A DNA stretch of 64,000 nt from Candidatus Microgenomates bacterium (GCA_015485895.1 WFSR01000012.1:14291-78290), one strand, 5' to 3'; counted from the stretch's first letter, positions 52,280 to 60,903 are shown. Notes: generated from the sequence alone by a model not told the origin. Numbers and translations: made by a program.

Positions 52280-52350
52280 GCGGGATTAGTTGAGTGGCTC
52301 AACACCACCCTTCCAAGGTGGAAACACGGGTTCAAATCCCGTATCCCGCT
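52280..52350 (+). tRNA. tRNA-Gly(UCC)
   Basis: Acceptor GCGGGAT/ATCCCGC; anticodon stem CCACC/GGTGG around CTTCCAA (UCC); T arm GGTTCAAATCC; discriminator U. Confidence 0.95.
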
Positions 52351-52356
52351 CCTAAT

Positions 52357-52429
52357 GCGACGGTAGTTCAGCTGGTAGAACGTCTCGTTGCCAACGAGAA
52401 GGTCGGGGGTTCGAGTCCCCTCCGTCGCT
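52357..52429 (+). tRNA. tRNA-Gly(GCC)
   Basis: Acceptor GCGACGG/CCGTCGC; anticodon stem TCTCG/CGAGA around TTGCCAA (GCC); T arm GGTTCGAGTCC; discriminator U. Confidence 0.95.
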
Positions 52430-52433
52430 CCGA

Positions 52434-52504
52434 TCGGGGATCGTCTAACGGTAGGACAGTGGCCTTTGGAGCCACGAATCGTGGTTCGAATCCACGTCCC
52501 CGAA
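52434..52504 (+). tRNA. tRNA-Gln(UUG)
   Basis: Acceptor TCGGGGA/TCCCCGA; anticodon stem GTGGC/GCCAC around CTTTGGA (UUG); T arm GGTTCGAATCC; discriminator A. Its Gln probably comes through GatCAB. Confidence 0.95.
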
Positions 52505-52512
52505 CCCAATTG

Positions 52513-52585
52513 GCGCTCGTAGCTCAATTGGCAGAGCACCCGCCTCTTAAGCGGATGGTTGGGGGTTCGATTCCCTCCGGGCGCA
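52513..52585 (+). tRNA. tRNA-Lys(CUU)
   Basis: Acceptor GCGCTCG/CGGGCGC with one T-G pair; anticodon loop CTCTTAA (CUU); T arm GGTTCGATTCC; discriminator A. Last of the six-tRNA cluster; the following 262 nt are AT-rich and show no supported gene. Confidence 0.94.
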
Positions 52586-52847
52586 CAAAAATATCTAAGG
52601 GGAATTATGAAATTTATTGGCTAGCAGTATTTATCGCATCTATCGTGGTTTTTGTACATCTTCGATCACAATATATGTGGTAACACTTATAATAGAAATC
52701 GGTAACATCCGCAAGAAGTTATATATTTTTAGAACAATATCGTGTTATTATGCTTATCTCTTGGCTATTATGTTACTAATAATTCAACTTAAAAGTTACC
52801 TCTAATGGTGGTGAGATGCCTTGTTATTCGTTCTTGTTGTTTGTTTG

Positions 52848-52930
52848 TGCCGGGGGGGGGAGTCGAACCCCCATGCCTTTTGGGCACAGCCTCCTCAAGA
52901 CTGCGTGTCTACCAATTCCACCACCTCGGC
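52848..52930 (-). tRNA. tRNA-Leu(GAG), acceptor mismatch
   Basis: Class II tRNA with long variable arm (TGCCCAAAAGGCA). Anticodon stem CAGTC/GGCTG around TTGAGGA (GAG). The acceptor GCCGAGG pairs with CCCCGGC except for an A5-C68 mismatch. The T-stem/acceptor junction is a run of nine C. Confidence 0.87.
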
Positions 52931-52959
52931 TTCTCCCTTATTTTAACATCCTATTTTGG

Positions 52960-53042
52960 TGCCAGAGGGGGGAGTTGAACCCCCACGGCTAAAAGCCACA
53001 CGGTCCTAAGCCGTGCCTGTCTGCCAATTCCAGCACTCTGGC
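52960..53042 (-). tRNA. tRNA-Leu(UAG)
   Basis: Class II tRNA; acceptor GCCAGAG/CTCTGGC fully paired; anticodon stem CACGG/CCGTG around CTTAGGA (UAG); variable arm TGGCTTTTAGCCG; discriminator A. Third tRNA-Leu isoacceptor in the window. Confidence 0.95.
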
Positions 53043-53104
53043 TAAACTCCTTTTATTGTAACACTACTAAAAGTTTTTACTTTTAAATCCTCGCGAGAAG
53101 ACGG

Positions 53105-53623
53105 TCAATTATTGCCCAGCTTATACATAAAGTACCGTACCGCCTGACCCCAGTAAGGACAAGGGGGCGCATAAATACGACTGATAGTTTCTGGGGTTAT
53201 CAATCCATGTTTGTAATAGGTATCAGCTAAATATTTATTCATAAAAACAATCGATGCTTTCCAGCCAGCAAAAGAATAATAACCACCCAAGTATCCATAA
53301 GCATTATAGGTATGAGGAATCATCAGGTGACCAAAATCAGATTCCAGCCCGCTAATAGCCGGGAGCAGTCGCCAATCAACATGATAATAGTCCGCTGTAG
53401 CAATAAAATCACCAGCAAACGGTGCCAAGGGTGATTCTTTTTCTTTCAGAAAGTGATAAAGAATAAAAACCCTATTGTGAGGTCTAATAATCACGATGTT
53501 GCCTTTCAACTGAGCAGATGATTCTTGCCTGCTGACCATAAAGTCACTAGCCCTAGCCGGAGTTAGGGCTAGAAAAGTTAAGAAAGCGCCTAAAATTATG
53601 GGAAACAAAATTTTTCTAGTCAT
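53105..53623 (-). CDS. Secreted lysozyme-like protein
   Basis: A 172-residue protein with a signal peptide (about 1-25, cleavage near ARASD). The mature part resembles a small lysozyme/glucosaminidase fold: DYYHVDWRLLPAISGLESDFG, with a candidate catalytic Glu in GLESDFG, then YNAYGYLGGYYSFAGWKASI and ITPETISRIYAPP with PYWGQAVRYFMYKL. It is paralogous to the protein at 54488-55093 (shared SPLAPF/Y, RLL-AI, E-S, Y/TPP and VRYFM / VNQFM cues). Likely hydrolyses peptidoglycan outside the cell; substrate inferred. Confidence 0.75.
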   Translation of the reverse strand: MTRKILFPIILGAFLTFLALTPARASDFMVSRQESSAQLKGNIVIIRPHNRVFILYHFLKEKESPLAPFAGDFIATADYYHVDWRLLPAISGLESDFGHLMIPHTYNAYGYLGGYYSFAGWKASIVFMNKYLADTYYKHGLITPETISRIYAPPCPYWGQAVRYFMYKLGNN

Positions 53624-53711
53624 AAAAAATCCCAGAGTCTACCCTTGAACCAGGTCAACCCCAGGATCTAAAAGTATTATAATATCATCTTATAGGTTTG
53701 TCAAGTCGAGT

Positions 53712-54497
53712 TTAGTCGTTAGCTCTTCTAAAAAGGAAAAAGATGCTGGGACCAAAGTATAAATGCCCTAATAATTTTTGGGAATGACGCTCTAAAAAGA
53801 AAGTAAGCCTCTGGGGTAAATACTTTTTGATCCACCTACAACGGAAATTAGAAACAGATAATTCTTCTTCTAATTCCCAGCCAATCATCTTCGCATCTGC
53901 TTTTACTCGCCAGGGAGAATGATTCCAAAATGGAATAACATTTTTTTTCTGTCTTTTCGGGGAGCGACGATCTACAGAAAAGTTATTAAAGTAGCCAAAA
54001 TGCCATCGCAATAGCTGGCGCATTACTTGTCGAAAATGGAATTTATTGGGAATTTCTACAATTAGAAATCCCCCCGGAGCTGTTACTTGCCAAAGAAGTT
54101 GTAAGGCATGAAAAAGATTATTCAGGTGATGAGAAACCCGAATCATTAAAACAATATCAAATGATGTAGAAAAGTGAACCAAACTTTCCACATTTCCCCG
54201 ATAGTAATGAAAATTTTTATAACCTTTCAGATAAATTTCTCCTTGCTTGATAAGTTTGTCAGCTGGTTCTAAAAGCAAAGCTCCTTTTACTCGAGGCAAA
54301 TAAAATTTAGCTAAACGACCAAAGCCTGCTCCAACATCTAGAACAGTTTTCTTCTGAGGAGGGCCATTAATGTGTTGTATCCGAGCAAAAAGTTGTTGAA
54401 GTGCCCAACGCTCAGCCCAATCTTCATACTCCCGACCTTGCCAGTATTTCCGGTAATCAAAGTCGGGATCGTTATAAAAAGAGGAGGCTAATGCCAT
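53712..54497 (-). CDS. Class I SAM-dependent methyltransferase
   Basis: A 261-residue Rossmann methyltransferase: motif I VLDVGAGFGRLAKFY, an acidic post-I strand ALLLEPADKL, FDIVLMIRVSHHL and APGGFLIVEIPN. The C-terminal 80 residues are basic and aromatic (WNHSPWRVKADAKMIGWELE). Substrate unknown; the arrangement is like glycan or lipid O-methyltransferases. It overlaps the lysozyme-like gene upstream by 10 nt and is followed by the second lysozyme-like gene, suggesting one envelope operon. Confidence 0.8.
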   Translation of the reverse strand: MALASSFYNDPDFDYRKYWQGREYEDWAERWALQQLFARIQHINGPPQKKTVLDVGAGFGRLAKFYLPRVKGALLLEPADKLIKQGEIYLKGYKNFHYYRGNVESLVHFSTSFDIVLMIRVSHHLNNLFHALQLLWQVTAPGGFLIVEIPNKFHFRQVMRQLLRWHFGYFNNFSVDRRSPKRQKKNVIPFWNHSPWRVKADAKMIGWELEEELSVSNFRCRWIKKYLPQRLTFFLERHSQKLLGHLYFGPSIFFLFRRAND

Positions 54498-55093
54498 TGG
54501 CCCGTTGCAAGCTCCTTCATAAACTGATTTACTCCGAAGGCCCAGGAACCTTTAGATGGGGGAGTATAGCGGGCCATGATTTCTTCTGGGGATGTCAAGC
54601 CTTTATCTAAATAATCTTTCTTTAATCCGCGGGCAACAGCTTGAATTGCCTCGGGATAAGAATGAAAACGAGTTACCTTGTGCCCATAAATTCCCCAACC
54701 CCAACAATTATAAGATTGAGGAGGGGCCTTTTTACACAAATTAGATTCTTGCTGAGCAATAGCTACCAAAAGGCGATAGTCTAAACCCATTTTTTGCGAA
54801 GTATTAAAAATATATGAAGCATAAGGTGCTAATGGTGAATGATAATATTCGAGATATTTACGCAAAAGGAGGGGGCGAGCATCACCAGCAATCACATAGT
54901 GGCTGATTTGTGGCGCTTTAGTGGAATACTGAAATGTAGCTAAAGCTGGCAATTTGCCAAAAGTAAAATTATCAGCCCTGTTGATATTGGTTGCCGAAGC
55001 ACTGAGAAGCATTAAGAAAAACACCTCACCGGCGATCAAAAAAGTTACCAATGGGAAAAACAATCCCACTGCCCACCAACCTCGTTTTTCCAT
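54488..55093 (-). CDS. Membrane-anchored lysozyme-like protein
   Basis: A 201-residue protein with an N-terminal transmembrane anchor or uncleaved signal (about 7-32). The domain has SPLAPYASYIFNTSQKMGLD, RLLVAIAQQESNLCK (candidate catalytic Glu), SYNCWGWGIYG, SYPEAIQAVARGL and ARYTPPSKGSWAFGVNQFM. This is the pattern of lytic-transglycosylase/lysozyme-like folds (an E-S-N pair, then GxWG). Two Cys (KKA flanked by Cys, and NCWGWG) could form a disulfide. Paralog of 53105-53623. It overlaps the methyltransferase gene by 10 nt. Confidence 0.75.
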   Translation of the reverse strand: MEKRGWWAVGLFFPLVTFLIAGEVFFLMLLSASATNINRADNFTFGKLPALATFQYSTKAPQISHYVIAGDARPLLLRKYLEYYHSPLAPYASYIFNTSQKMGLDYRLLVAIAQQESNLCKKAPPQSYNCWGWGIYGHKVTRFHSYPEAIQAVARGLKKDYLDKGLTSPEEIMARYTPPSKGSWAFGVNQFMKELATGQWH

Positions 55094-55157
55094 TTTCTTA
55101 ATCCTGACACATTACCCTTTTCCTGTCAACAATTCAAATGGTAAACTTAGAGCAACG

Positions 55158-56231
55158 ATGAACTTTTTGCGCGCAGTTTTACTATTAGTAGGGACCACAC
55201 TAGGAGCAGGGATCTTTGCTCTACCATATTTTTTTGCCCAATCAGGCTGGTTGCCTAGCCTAATTGGTATTGTTCTTCTAACCGGCCTTACGGTAACCGT
55301 AAATCTTTATTACGCTAGAATTGCAATAGCCACGCCCGGTAATCACCAACTTGGCTATTATGCCCAAAAATACTTGGGAACAAAAAGCCGTTTATTAGCT
55401 CTATTTGTTTTAGCCAGTACACTAACTGGGGCTATTCTTATCTACACAATTTTAGGAGGCTCGTTTTTAACCATTATTTTTCCCGCATTCTCTCCTCTAA
55501 CAGGTCGCTTGGCATTTTTAATATTAGCTTTTCTGGCCCTTCAAGGTCGCCTTCGTCGCCTAAGTTCTGTTGAGACGATCCTAACAATCATCCTTATCAT
55601 TTTAGCTTTTTCTTTTCCCCTTTTGGGTTTTCATCACTATCACCTAAACAATTTAAAAATGTTTGGTCCCCATCCTTTGGCATTTTATGGTCCACTTCTC
55701 TTCTCTTTAGCCGGTTTAACTGTTATTCCTGAAATGAAAACTCTTCTCCACGAAGACCGCCGGGCCTTAATCAAAGCAAGCATTATCGGCACCATAATCA
55801 TTGCTCTAGTAAACTTTATTTTTAGTTTTACCATTTGGGCTCTAGTCGTTCCCACCAATGATGTTCTAACCGCCCTCCAACAAGCATTTCCTGTTCTGGG
55901 TTTCTTAGCAGCAATTATGGGAACACTTTCCTGTTTTACCTCCTTTCTTGGGTTAACAGAGGTATTGCAAAATCTTCTGCAGGAAATACGCCTTTCCCCT
56001 CCCCAAATCCATTATCTGAACTTTTCAATTTTTGCTGCTGGCCTTTTCCTCCCCATAAATTTCTTAGGGGACATCCTCGACCTTAGTGGAGCCTTAGGAC
56101 TAGGCGCTATCAACATACTAGTTATTTTAATTTACCAGCATCTAAAAAAAACTCGCCTTTCTTTCTGGCCTATGGTAGCGATGTTTTTCTTTATTTTAGG
56201 TCTGGCTGAACCTCTCCGGCATCTTTTTTAA
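55158..56231 (+). CDS. Aromatic amino-acid-type permease (APC superfamily)
   Basis: A 357-residue membrane protein with about ten helices. MNFLRAVLLLVGTTLGAGIFAL then PYFFAQSGW match the start of the Trp/Tyr permease (ArAAP/HAAAP) and SLC38-like families, with the GAGIFALP motif in helix 1. The start at 55158 is preferred: earlier in-frame starts would add a long tail antisense to the lysozyme-like gene. Substrate is probably an amino acid, fitting a host-dependent lifestyle with reduced biosynthesis. The last 41 nt overlap hisS on the other strand. Confidence 0.85.
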   Translation: MNFLRAVLLLVGTTLGAGIFALPYFFAQSGWLPSLIGIVLLTGLTVTVNLYYARIAIATPGNHQLGYYAQKYLGTKSRLLALFVLASTLTGAILIYTILGGSFLTIIFPAFSPLTGRLAFLILAFLALQGRLRRLSSVETILTIILIILAFSFPLLGFHHYHLNNLKMFGPHPLAFYGPLLFSLAGLTVIPEMKTLLHEDRRALIKASIIGTIIIALVNFIFSFTIWALVVPTNDVLTALQQAFPVLGFLAAIMGTLSCFTSFLGLTEVLQNLLQEIRLSPPQIHYLNFSIFAAGLFLPINFLGDILDLSGALGLGAINILVILIYQHLKKTRLSFWPMVAMFFFILGLAEPLRHLF

Positions 56232-57471
56232 GCTGCTGTTGCAAAAACCCAACTAGGTTAGTTAGTGAATATTTCTTCTGCTCTCTTTTCTGAAGATTTT
56301 TCAAAATAATAGATTGTGTTTTCACTTCCTCTGACCCTAAAATTGCCAGGTAACGGATATTGCGAGTAACGGCATAGTTAATTTGTGCCTTCAATTTTGT
56401 TTGTTTGCCCAAATAAATTTCTGTAGGGATATTCTTCTGCCGCAAGGTTTGGGCTAAACGCAAAGCTTTTGCACTTGTTTCTGGGAAAAAAGCGACTAAA
56501 ACTAGAGGCTCGGGGGTAATTTTTGACCACATATCTTTCTCTTGGATAAAAACTAAAAGACGATCTAATCCTAAGCTACCACCAACCGCCGGTGTTTGGC
56601 GACCTCCTAATTGGCTAATTAACTTATCATAACGACCCCCGCCAGCCACCGAACCCAATTGGACACCGGGAATGTTTATTTCAAAAATCATCTTGGTATA
56701 ATAATCAAGACCCCGAGCCAAATAAGGATCAAATTCTAATTTGACACCAGAAGGTATATTCCCTTCCGCTAATTGGATGATCTGTTTTAGATTACCATCC
56801 GGTTGTAGGGTAGCAAAGACATCCTCTAAGCTCCGTTGACTTTTTTTCTCAAGTCCAATCCTTGCCAGCTCTCGTTGGAGAACAGCGGGGCTAATCTTTT
56901 CCTTCTTGTCAATAATTCTTAAGATAGCCAGACGTTGCTTCTCCAAAACAATGCCTGCCTTTTCCAAAGCCTGATCCAAAATTTGCCGAGAATTAATTCT
57001 CAAAATCAAGTGGGCAAGGCCTAATTCTTTCAACGCCGCTACCAGGGCAAGCAAAATTTCCGCATCCGCCAGGGGAGAAACGCTGCCAAAAGTATCAATA
57101 TCACACTGGGTAAATTCGCGATAGCGACCCCGTTGAGGCTTCTCGGCCCGAAAGACATTTTGGATTTGATAACGCTTGAAAGGCATTTTTAGTTGAGGAT
57201 TACCCGCTAAAAAGCGGCTCACCGGAACTGTCAAATCATAAGGCAAGCCCACCCGGCGGCCACCGTGATCTTGAAAAATATAAAAAAGTTTCTCTGCCTC
57301 CGCTCCATATTTACCCAAAAGAACATCAGCATATTCCAAGCCTGGCGTTTCTAGAGGCAAAAAACCAAAACGAGAAAACACCCGACGAATTCGGGTTATC
57401 ATTTCCCATTTGATAGCCGCTTCTTGAGGCTCTAAATCGCGGAAGCCCTTTAACACTCTTGTTTGTTTCAT
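56191..57471 (-). CDS. hisS: Histidyl-tRNA synthetase
   Basis: Class II aminoacyl-tRNA synthetase, 426 residues. Motif 1 region PLETPGLEYADVLLGKYG, motif 2 NVFRAEKPQRGRYREFTQC, His-A LARGLDYYTKMIFE, His-B-like AGGGRYDKLI, motif 3 GGSLGLDRLL, and a C-terminal anticodon-binding domain (about 330-426). Complete. Cognate tRNA-His is at 47650-47722. ATG 57471 is preceded 6 nt upstream by TATTAT. The 3' end overlaps the permease by 41 nt. Confidence 0.96.
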   Translation of the reverse strand: MKQTRVLKGFRDLEPQEAAIKWEMITRIRRVFSRFGFLPLETPGLEYADVLLGKYGAEAEKLFYIFQDHGGRRVGLPYDLTVPVSRFLAGNPQLKMPFKRYQIQNVFRAEKPQRGRYREFTQCDIDTFGSVSPLADAEILLALVAALKELGLAHLILRINSRQILDQALEKAGIVLEKQRLAILRIIDKKEKISPAVLQRELARIGLEKKSQRSLEDVFATLQPDGNLKQIIQLAEGNIPSGVKLEFDPYLARGLDYYTKMIFEINIPGVQLGSVAGGGRYDKLISQLGGRQTPAVGGSLGLDRLLVFIQEKDMWSKITPEPLVLVAFFPETSAKALRLAQTLRQKNIPTEIYLGKQTKLKAQINYAVTRNIRYLAILGSEEVKTQSIILKNLQKREQKKYSLTNLVGFLQQQLKKDAGEVQPDLK

Positions 57472-57477
57472 ATTTTA

Positions 57478-57483
57478 ATAATA
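57478..57483 (-). promoter_or_regulatory. -10 box of hisS, leaderless type
   Basis: TATTAT on the minus strand (57478-57483) ends 6 nt before the hisS ATG at 57471. No ribosome-binding site. Confidence 0.5.
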
Positions 57484-57520
57484 ACACAGATTGGAACTAA
57501 GTAAGAAAAAGCTAAAAGGT

Positions 57521-57753
57521 AGGGGCGAAGGGCGAGGGCAGCGGCGCTGTGAACTAAGGGCGAAGGGCGAAGGGCTAAGAACTAAGAAAGTGAAAAATGT
57601 AAAGTGCAAAGTGGAAAAGAAGTTAAAGTGGAAAGTTAAAAAGCCCTGAAAGGCTGCCTAAAGACGAAAGCTTAAAGCCTAAAGCTTTTATTAGGAAGAA
57701 GGATTAATATGAGAAATAATAGATGGAACTAGGAGCTAGGAACTAGGAAAAAT
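57521..57753. repeat. Repeat modules: GGGCGAA repeats, module D and module C
   Basis: From about 57521: direct repeats of GGGCGAAGGGCGA, then module D (AAAGTGCAAAGTGGAAA variants, about 57590-57645), a stretch with AAGCTTAAAGCC repeats, and module C (GGAACTAGGAGCTAGGAAC, about 57725-57748). The same D-C-A order as at 3992-4250 and 63862-64000. It is the 5' part of the 650-nt gap between hisS and glyA and has no ORF. Confidence 0.65.
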
Positions 57754-58096
57754 AAGCACCAAATTCCCTGCTTGCGCAGGCAGACAGATCACAAATTCCA
57801 ACCCCGCCGCCCGTCGGGGCAGGCAAATTCTAAATTCTAATGACCTAAATCCTAAACAAATCCAAAATTCAAATGATCAAATGACCAAAACAAAAGAAAG
57901 ATGACAAAGATGTTTTGAACATTTGGATTTTGGTCATTTGAATTTGTTTAGAGTTTAGAATTTAGGATTTTGGTAATTAGGGTTTGTTTGGAATTTAGTG
58001 CTTGGTGCTTGCCTGCCCCGACGAACGTCGGGGATTTAGGATTTTGGTAATTAGGATTTGTCCCGACGTAACGTCGGGATTCGTGATTTGGAATTT
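57754..58096. repeat. Family A intergenic palindromic repeat, copy 4
   Basis: The largest copy. Left end AAGCACCAAATT, right arm GTTTGGAATTTAGTGCTTGG, inner stem AAATGACCAAAA / TTTTGGTCATTT. It holds four GC-rich mini-hairpins: CCTGCTTGCGCAGG, CCCCGCCGCCCGTCGGGG, CCCCGACGAACGTCGGGG and TCCCGACGTAACGTCGGGA. An extra partial right arm (ATTTAGGATTTTGGTAATTA) is duplicated near 58032. Its end overlaps the predicted glyA -35. Confidence 0.8.
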
Positions 58097-58115
58097 ATCA
58101 CCCAAAATGTATAAT
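58088..58115 (+). promoter_or_regulatory. Predicted glyA promoter, leaderless type
   Basis: TTGGAA (58088-58093), a 16-nt spacer and TATAAT (58110-58115), ending 6 nt before ATG 58122. The -35 is inside the end of repeat family A copy 4. It fixes the glyA start at 58122, because the in-frame ATG at 58107 lies upstream of the -10. Confidence 0.65.
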
Positions 58116-58121
58116 TGGCTA

Positions 58122-59357
58122 ATGATCGAGAAACTTATTCAGCAAGAAAAAAAGCGCCAGGCGGAAACATTAATGATGATTCCTTCAGAAAATTACACTT
58201 ATCCCGAAGTCCGCCAGGCAGTAGGTTCGGTCTTAATACACAAATACGCTGAGGGTTACCCGGGTCGCCGTTACTATCAAGGGATGAAGTTTGTTGACCA
58301 AGTCGAAAAACTAGCTCAGGAGCGGGTTAAGCACCTTTTTGGCGTTCCCCATGCTAACGTCCAACCATACTCTGGCTCGCCGGCTAATGCCGCTATTTAC
58401 TTTGCCCTTTTAAAACCAGGGGATACCATTATGGGTTTGGCATTGGACCATGGCGGACATCTGACTCATGGCCATCCTAGAATTACCTTTTCCGGCAGCT
58501 ATTTTCGCCCTCTTCTTTATCGCACTGTTTTCCACCGCCCGCCTTGGTTTGATTTTTCTGCTTTAGCTCAAATTGTTCAAAAAGAGAAACCTAGAATTAT
58601 CGTTGCCGGGACAACAGCCTTCCCACGCCGCTTACCATGGAAAAAATTTGCCCAATTGGCCGCTAGTGTGAACGCTTATCTCTTAGCCGACATCTCTCAC
58701 GTCGCCGGTCTAATAGTTGCTGGCGCTTATCCCTCACCGGTGCGTTGGGTTGATATTGTGATGACCACTACTCACAAAACCTTGCGAGGCCCTCGGGGGG
58801 CAGTTATTTTAGTTACCAAAAAAGGACTTCGCCACGATCCCAAATTAGCCTGGAAAATCAACCGAGCTATTTTCCCTGGTTTACAGGGGGGACCTCACTT
58901 GGGAGTCATTGCCGGCATTGCTATTATGGCTAAAAAAGCGGCCCAGCCTGAATTCCACCGCTATGGCCAACAGGTAGTTGCCAACGCTAAAGTCTTAGCC
59001 CGGGAATTAAAAAGGTATAGCTGGCGTCTGGTCACCGGAGGAACCGACAGCCATTTACTGGTAGCAGACTTACGTTCCTTAGCAATTGACGGCAAAACGG
59101 CCGCTATTTGGTTGGAAGAAGCAGGTATTGTTGTTAATGCAAACGCTATCCCTAATGATCCTCAACCACCTTTTCGTCCCTCAGGAATTCGCTTTGGGAC
59201 ACCGGCTCTCACTGCCCGGGGCATGGGTGAAAAAGAAATGGCCCTAATTGCCGGCTGGATGGATCAAGTCGTTCGTCAAAGTTCAAACCGGGAACGAGAA
59301 AAGATCCGCCAGCAAGTTCGAGATCTCTGCCGCCGCTTTCCTATTGACCTAACTTAA
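58122..59357 (+). CDS. glyA: Serine hydroxymethyltransferase
   Basis: PLP enzyme interconverting serine and glycine with one-carbon transfer to folate, 411 residues. Motifs: MMIPSENYTYPEVRQAVGS, YAEGYPGRRYYQG, NVQPYSGSPANAAIY, ALDHGGHLTHG, LADISHVAGLI, and TTTHKTLRGPRGAV with the PLP lysine. C-terminal domain GIRFGTPALTARGMGE. Complete. The start is set by the promoter: TATAAT ends 6 nt before ATG 58122. Its 3' end overlaps mtaB by 4 nt. The 5' region is a repeat, so the promoter sits at a repeat boundary. Confidence 0.95.
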   Translation: MIEKLIQQEKKRQAETLMMIPSENYTYPEVRQAVGSVLIHKYAEGYPGRRYYQGMKFVDQVEKLAQERVKHLFGVPHANVQPYSGSPANAAIYFALLKPGDTIMGLALDHGGHLTHGHPRITFSGSYFRPLLYRTVFHRPPWFDFSALAQIVQKEKPRIIVAGTTAFPRRLPWKKFAQLAASVNAYLLADISHVAGLIVAGAYPSPVRWVDIVMTTTHKTLRGPRGAVILVTKKGLRHDPKLAWKINRAIFPGLQGGPHLGVIAGIAIMAKKAAQPEFHRYGQQVVANAKVLARELKRYSWRLVTGGTDSHLLVADLRSLAIDGKTAAIWLEEAGIVVNANAIPNDPQPPFRPSGIRFGTPALTARGMGEKEMALIAGWMDQVVRQSSNREREKIRQQVRDLCRRFPIDLT

Positions 59358-60562
59358 TCAAGCCAGACTTTTTCATCGCTAATTTGTGTCAGCCGCCGGA
59401 GCTGAAATTGACTAGTTAGTTGAGGGTGATGGCTAGCTATCGGAATGAAATTTGCCGTTTGGCCTTGGTGAGGAGAAAAGAAAAAGACAGGCAATTTTTG
59501 ACCCAAGAATTGTTGCCAGAATTGGTGACGGAGACGTTGCTCTAATCGGGCCAGCTGCTGTGCCCTAGCTTTCTTAATATTTTCGGGGACTAAACCCCAT
59601 TTGGGACCCATCTTCGCTGCCAAAGTGCCTGGCCGTGGGGAATAACGGAAAATATGAATCTTGCCAAATTTAGCCCGGCGGGCAAAATCACAGCTGGCTT
59701 GAAAATCAGCATCAGTTTCACCTGGGAAACCAACAATAATGTCGGTGGTCAAATTTAACCGGGGAATTGCCCGCAACTTTTGGATTGTTTGCCAATAAAA
59801 TGCTTGCCGATAAGGGCGGCGCATAAGCTGTAAAATTTTATCGCTACCGGATTGGAGGCTAAGATGCAAGTGGGGTGCCAGTCGCTGAGGGTAACGGTGG
59901 TAGAGGGCCAGAAAGCGGGGAAGCAACCGGGGTTGGCCAATGAGTGGCGAAAGAGAACCAAAGCTAAGAAACAGCCGAGTTTTCCGAAGAAGCCGGGTTA
60001 CCAAGGCGACAAAGTCGAACCCAGTTTCAGAATCACGATATTGGATGATATCAACGCCGGTTAAAACCAACCACCGGGCGCCATGTTGTTCGAGCTGACG
60101 GGCTTGCTCTAAAATAGTTGTTACCGGGATGCTCCGGCTCCGTCCCCGAAGATAGGGGACTAGGCAGTAGCTGCAAAATTGGTTGCAGCCATCTTGAATT
60201 TTTAGTAAATTGCGCCCTTGAGCGGGTGGGATAGTTTCGCCTATCCATTGGCGTTTTTCCTTATTCGTCAAAAACCGATCAGCTGGCAAATCGAACGGCC
60301 GGCCGGCCACCCGGAGGCTGTCAACAAAACAGCCTAAAAGCCAAATTTTGGCTTGGGGATAGTGGCGGCGGCAATGACGGACATATTGGGCCACTTCCTT
60401 GGCTGCCTTTTGGGTCACGGCGCAGGAATTAATAAAAATGTAATCGGCCTCTTCAGGGGCGGCCTCTTGCCAGCCTTGCTGTTTGAGCTTGCCGCGGATG
60501 AGGTTGCTTTCCGCCTGATTGAGCCGGCAGCCGAAAGTATAAATAAAGAATTTTTTAGCCAT
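59354..60562 (-). CDS. mtaB: tRNA t6A37 methylthiotransferase MtaB-type
   Basis: Radical SAM methylthiotransferase, 402 residues. N-terminal UPF0004 domain: YTFGCRLNQAES, INSCAVTQKA and LLGCFVD provide the three Cys of the auxiliary cluster. Radical SAM motif QDGCNQFCSYCLVPYLRGR (CxxxCxxC). C-terminal TRAM-like domain (about 345-402). GCRLN and CAVT point to MtaB (ms2t6A) rather than MiaB, which has GCQMN and CSVR. ATG at 60562 is 6 nt from TACAAT. Convergent 4-nt overlap with glyA. Confidence 0.93.
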   Translation of the reverse strand: MAKKFFIYTFGCRLNQAESNLIRGKLKQQGWQEAAPEEADYIFINSCAVTQKAAKEVAQYVRHCRRHYPQAKIWLLGCFVDSLRVAGRPFDLPADRFLTNKEKRQWIGETIPPAQGRNLLKIQDGCNQFCSYCLVPYLRGRSRSIPVTTILEQARQLEQHGARWLVLTGVDIIQYRDSETGFDFVALVTRLLRKTRLFLSFGSLSPLIGQPRLLPRFLALYHRYPQRLAPHLHLSLQSGSDKILQLMRRPYRQAFYWQTIQKLRAIPRLNLTTDIIVGFPGETDADFQASCDFARRAKFGKIHIFRYSPRPGTLAAKMGPKWGLVPENIKKARAQQLARLEQRLRHQFWQQFLGQKLPVFFFSPHQGQTANFIPIASHHPQLTSQFQLRRLTQISDEKVWLD

Positions 60563-60568
60563 GGCTTT

Positions 60569-60574
60569 ATTGTA
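60569..60574 (-). promoter_or_regulatory. -10 box of mtaB, leaderless type
   Basis: TACAAT on the minus strand (60569-60574) ends 6 nt before the mtaB ATG at 60562. Confidence 0.5.
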
Positions 60575-60577
60575 ACA

Positions 60578-60635
60578 GGAACTAGGAACTAGGTTGGAGG
60601 AGCTAGGTTATTAGAACTTGGAGCTTAGAGCTTAG
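60578..60635. repeat. Module C repeat without a family A copy
   Basis: GGAACTAGGAACTAGG, GGAGCTAGG and TTAGAACTTGGAGCTTAG variants, as in the other D-C-A arrays, but here followed by family B copy 3 instead of family A. Confidence 0.6.
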
Positions 60636-60639
60636 TATC

Positions 60640-60750
60640 TTGTCATCCCTCCCTTTCATAATAGAAAGCGGGGTTTTCAGAGAGCGTGCTGCCAATAATG
60701 GTAATTGGCTACCCAACCAAAGGAGGCAGGGAATCGGTATGACGATAATG
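60640..60750. repeat. Family B intergenic repeat, copy 3
   Basis: Begins TTGTCATCCCTCCCTTTCAT, has the core GTGCTGCCAATAATGGT and ends near TATGACGATAA. It lacks the TGTTGAGGATCAAAT start of the other two copies. The remaining AT-rich 150 nt (60751-60903) before the methyltransferase show no further element beyond a possible TATGGT -10. Confidence 0.65.
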
Positions 60751-60903
60751 CAAAAAGCGCCTTTGTGGTAAATTGTTCCAAATGCAATAAAGTATCAATT
60801 CTAGATGAAAAATAGAAATTATAATATTATACTATATCATCATTATGTTGTTTGGATAGAGACAAAACGGCTGTTATAGTTTCAGTTTTATGGTTTACCT
60901 TAG

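Noticed and set aside
52617..52805. 62-codon hydrophobic reading frame after the tRNA cluster
   Set aside because: AT-rich stretch, no ribosome-binding site, no recognisable domain; insufficient support.
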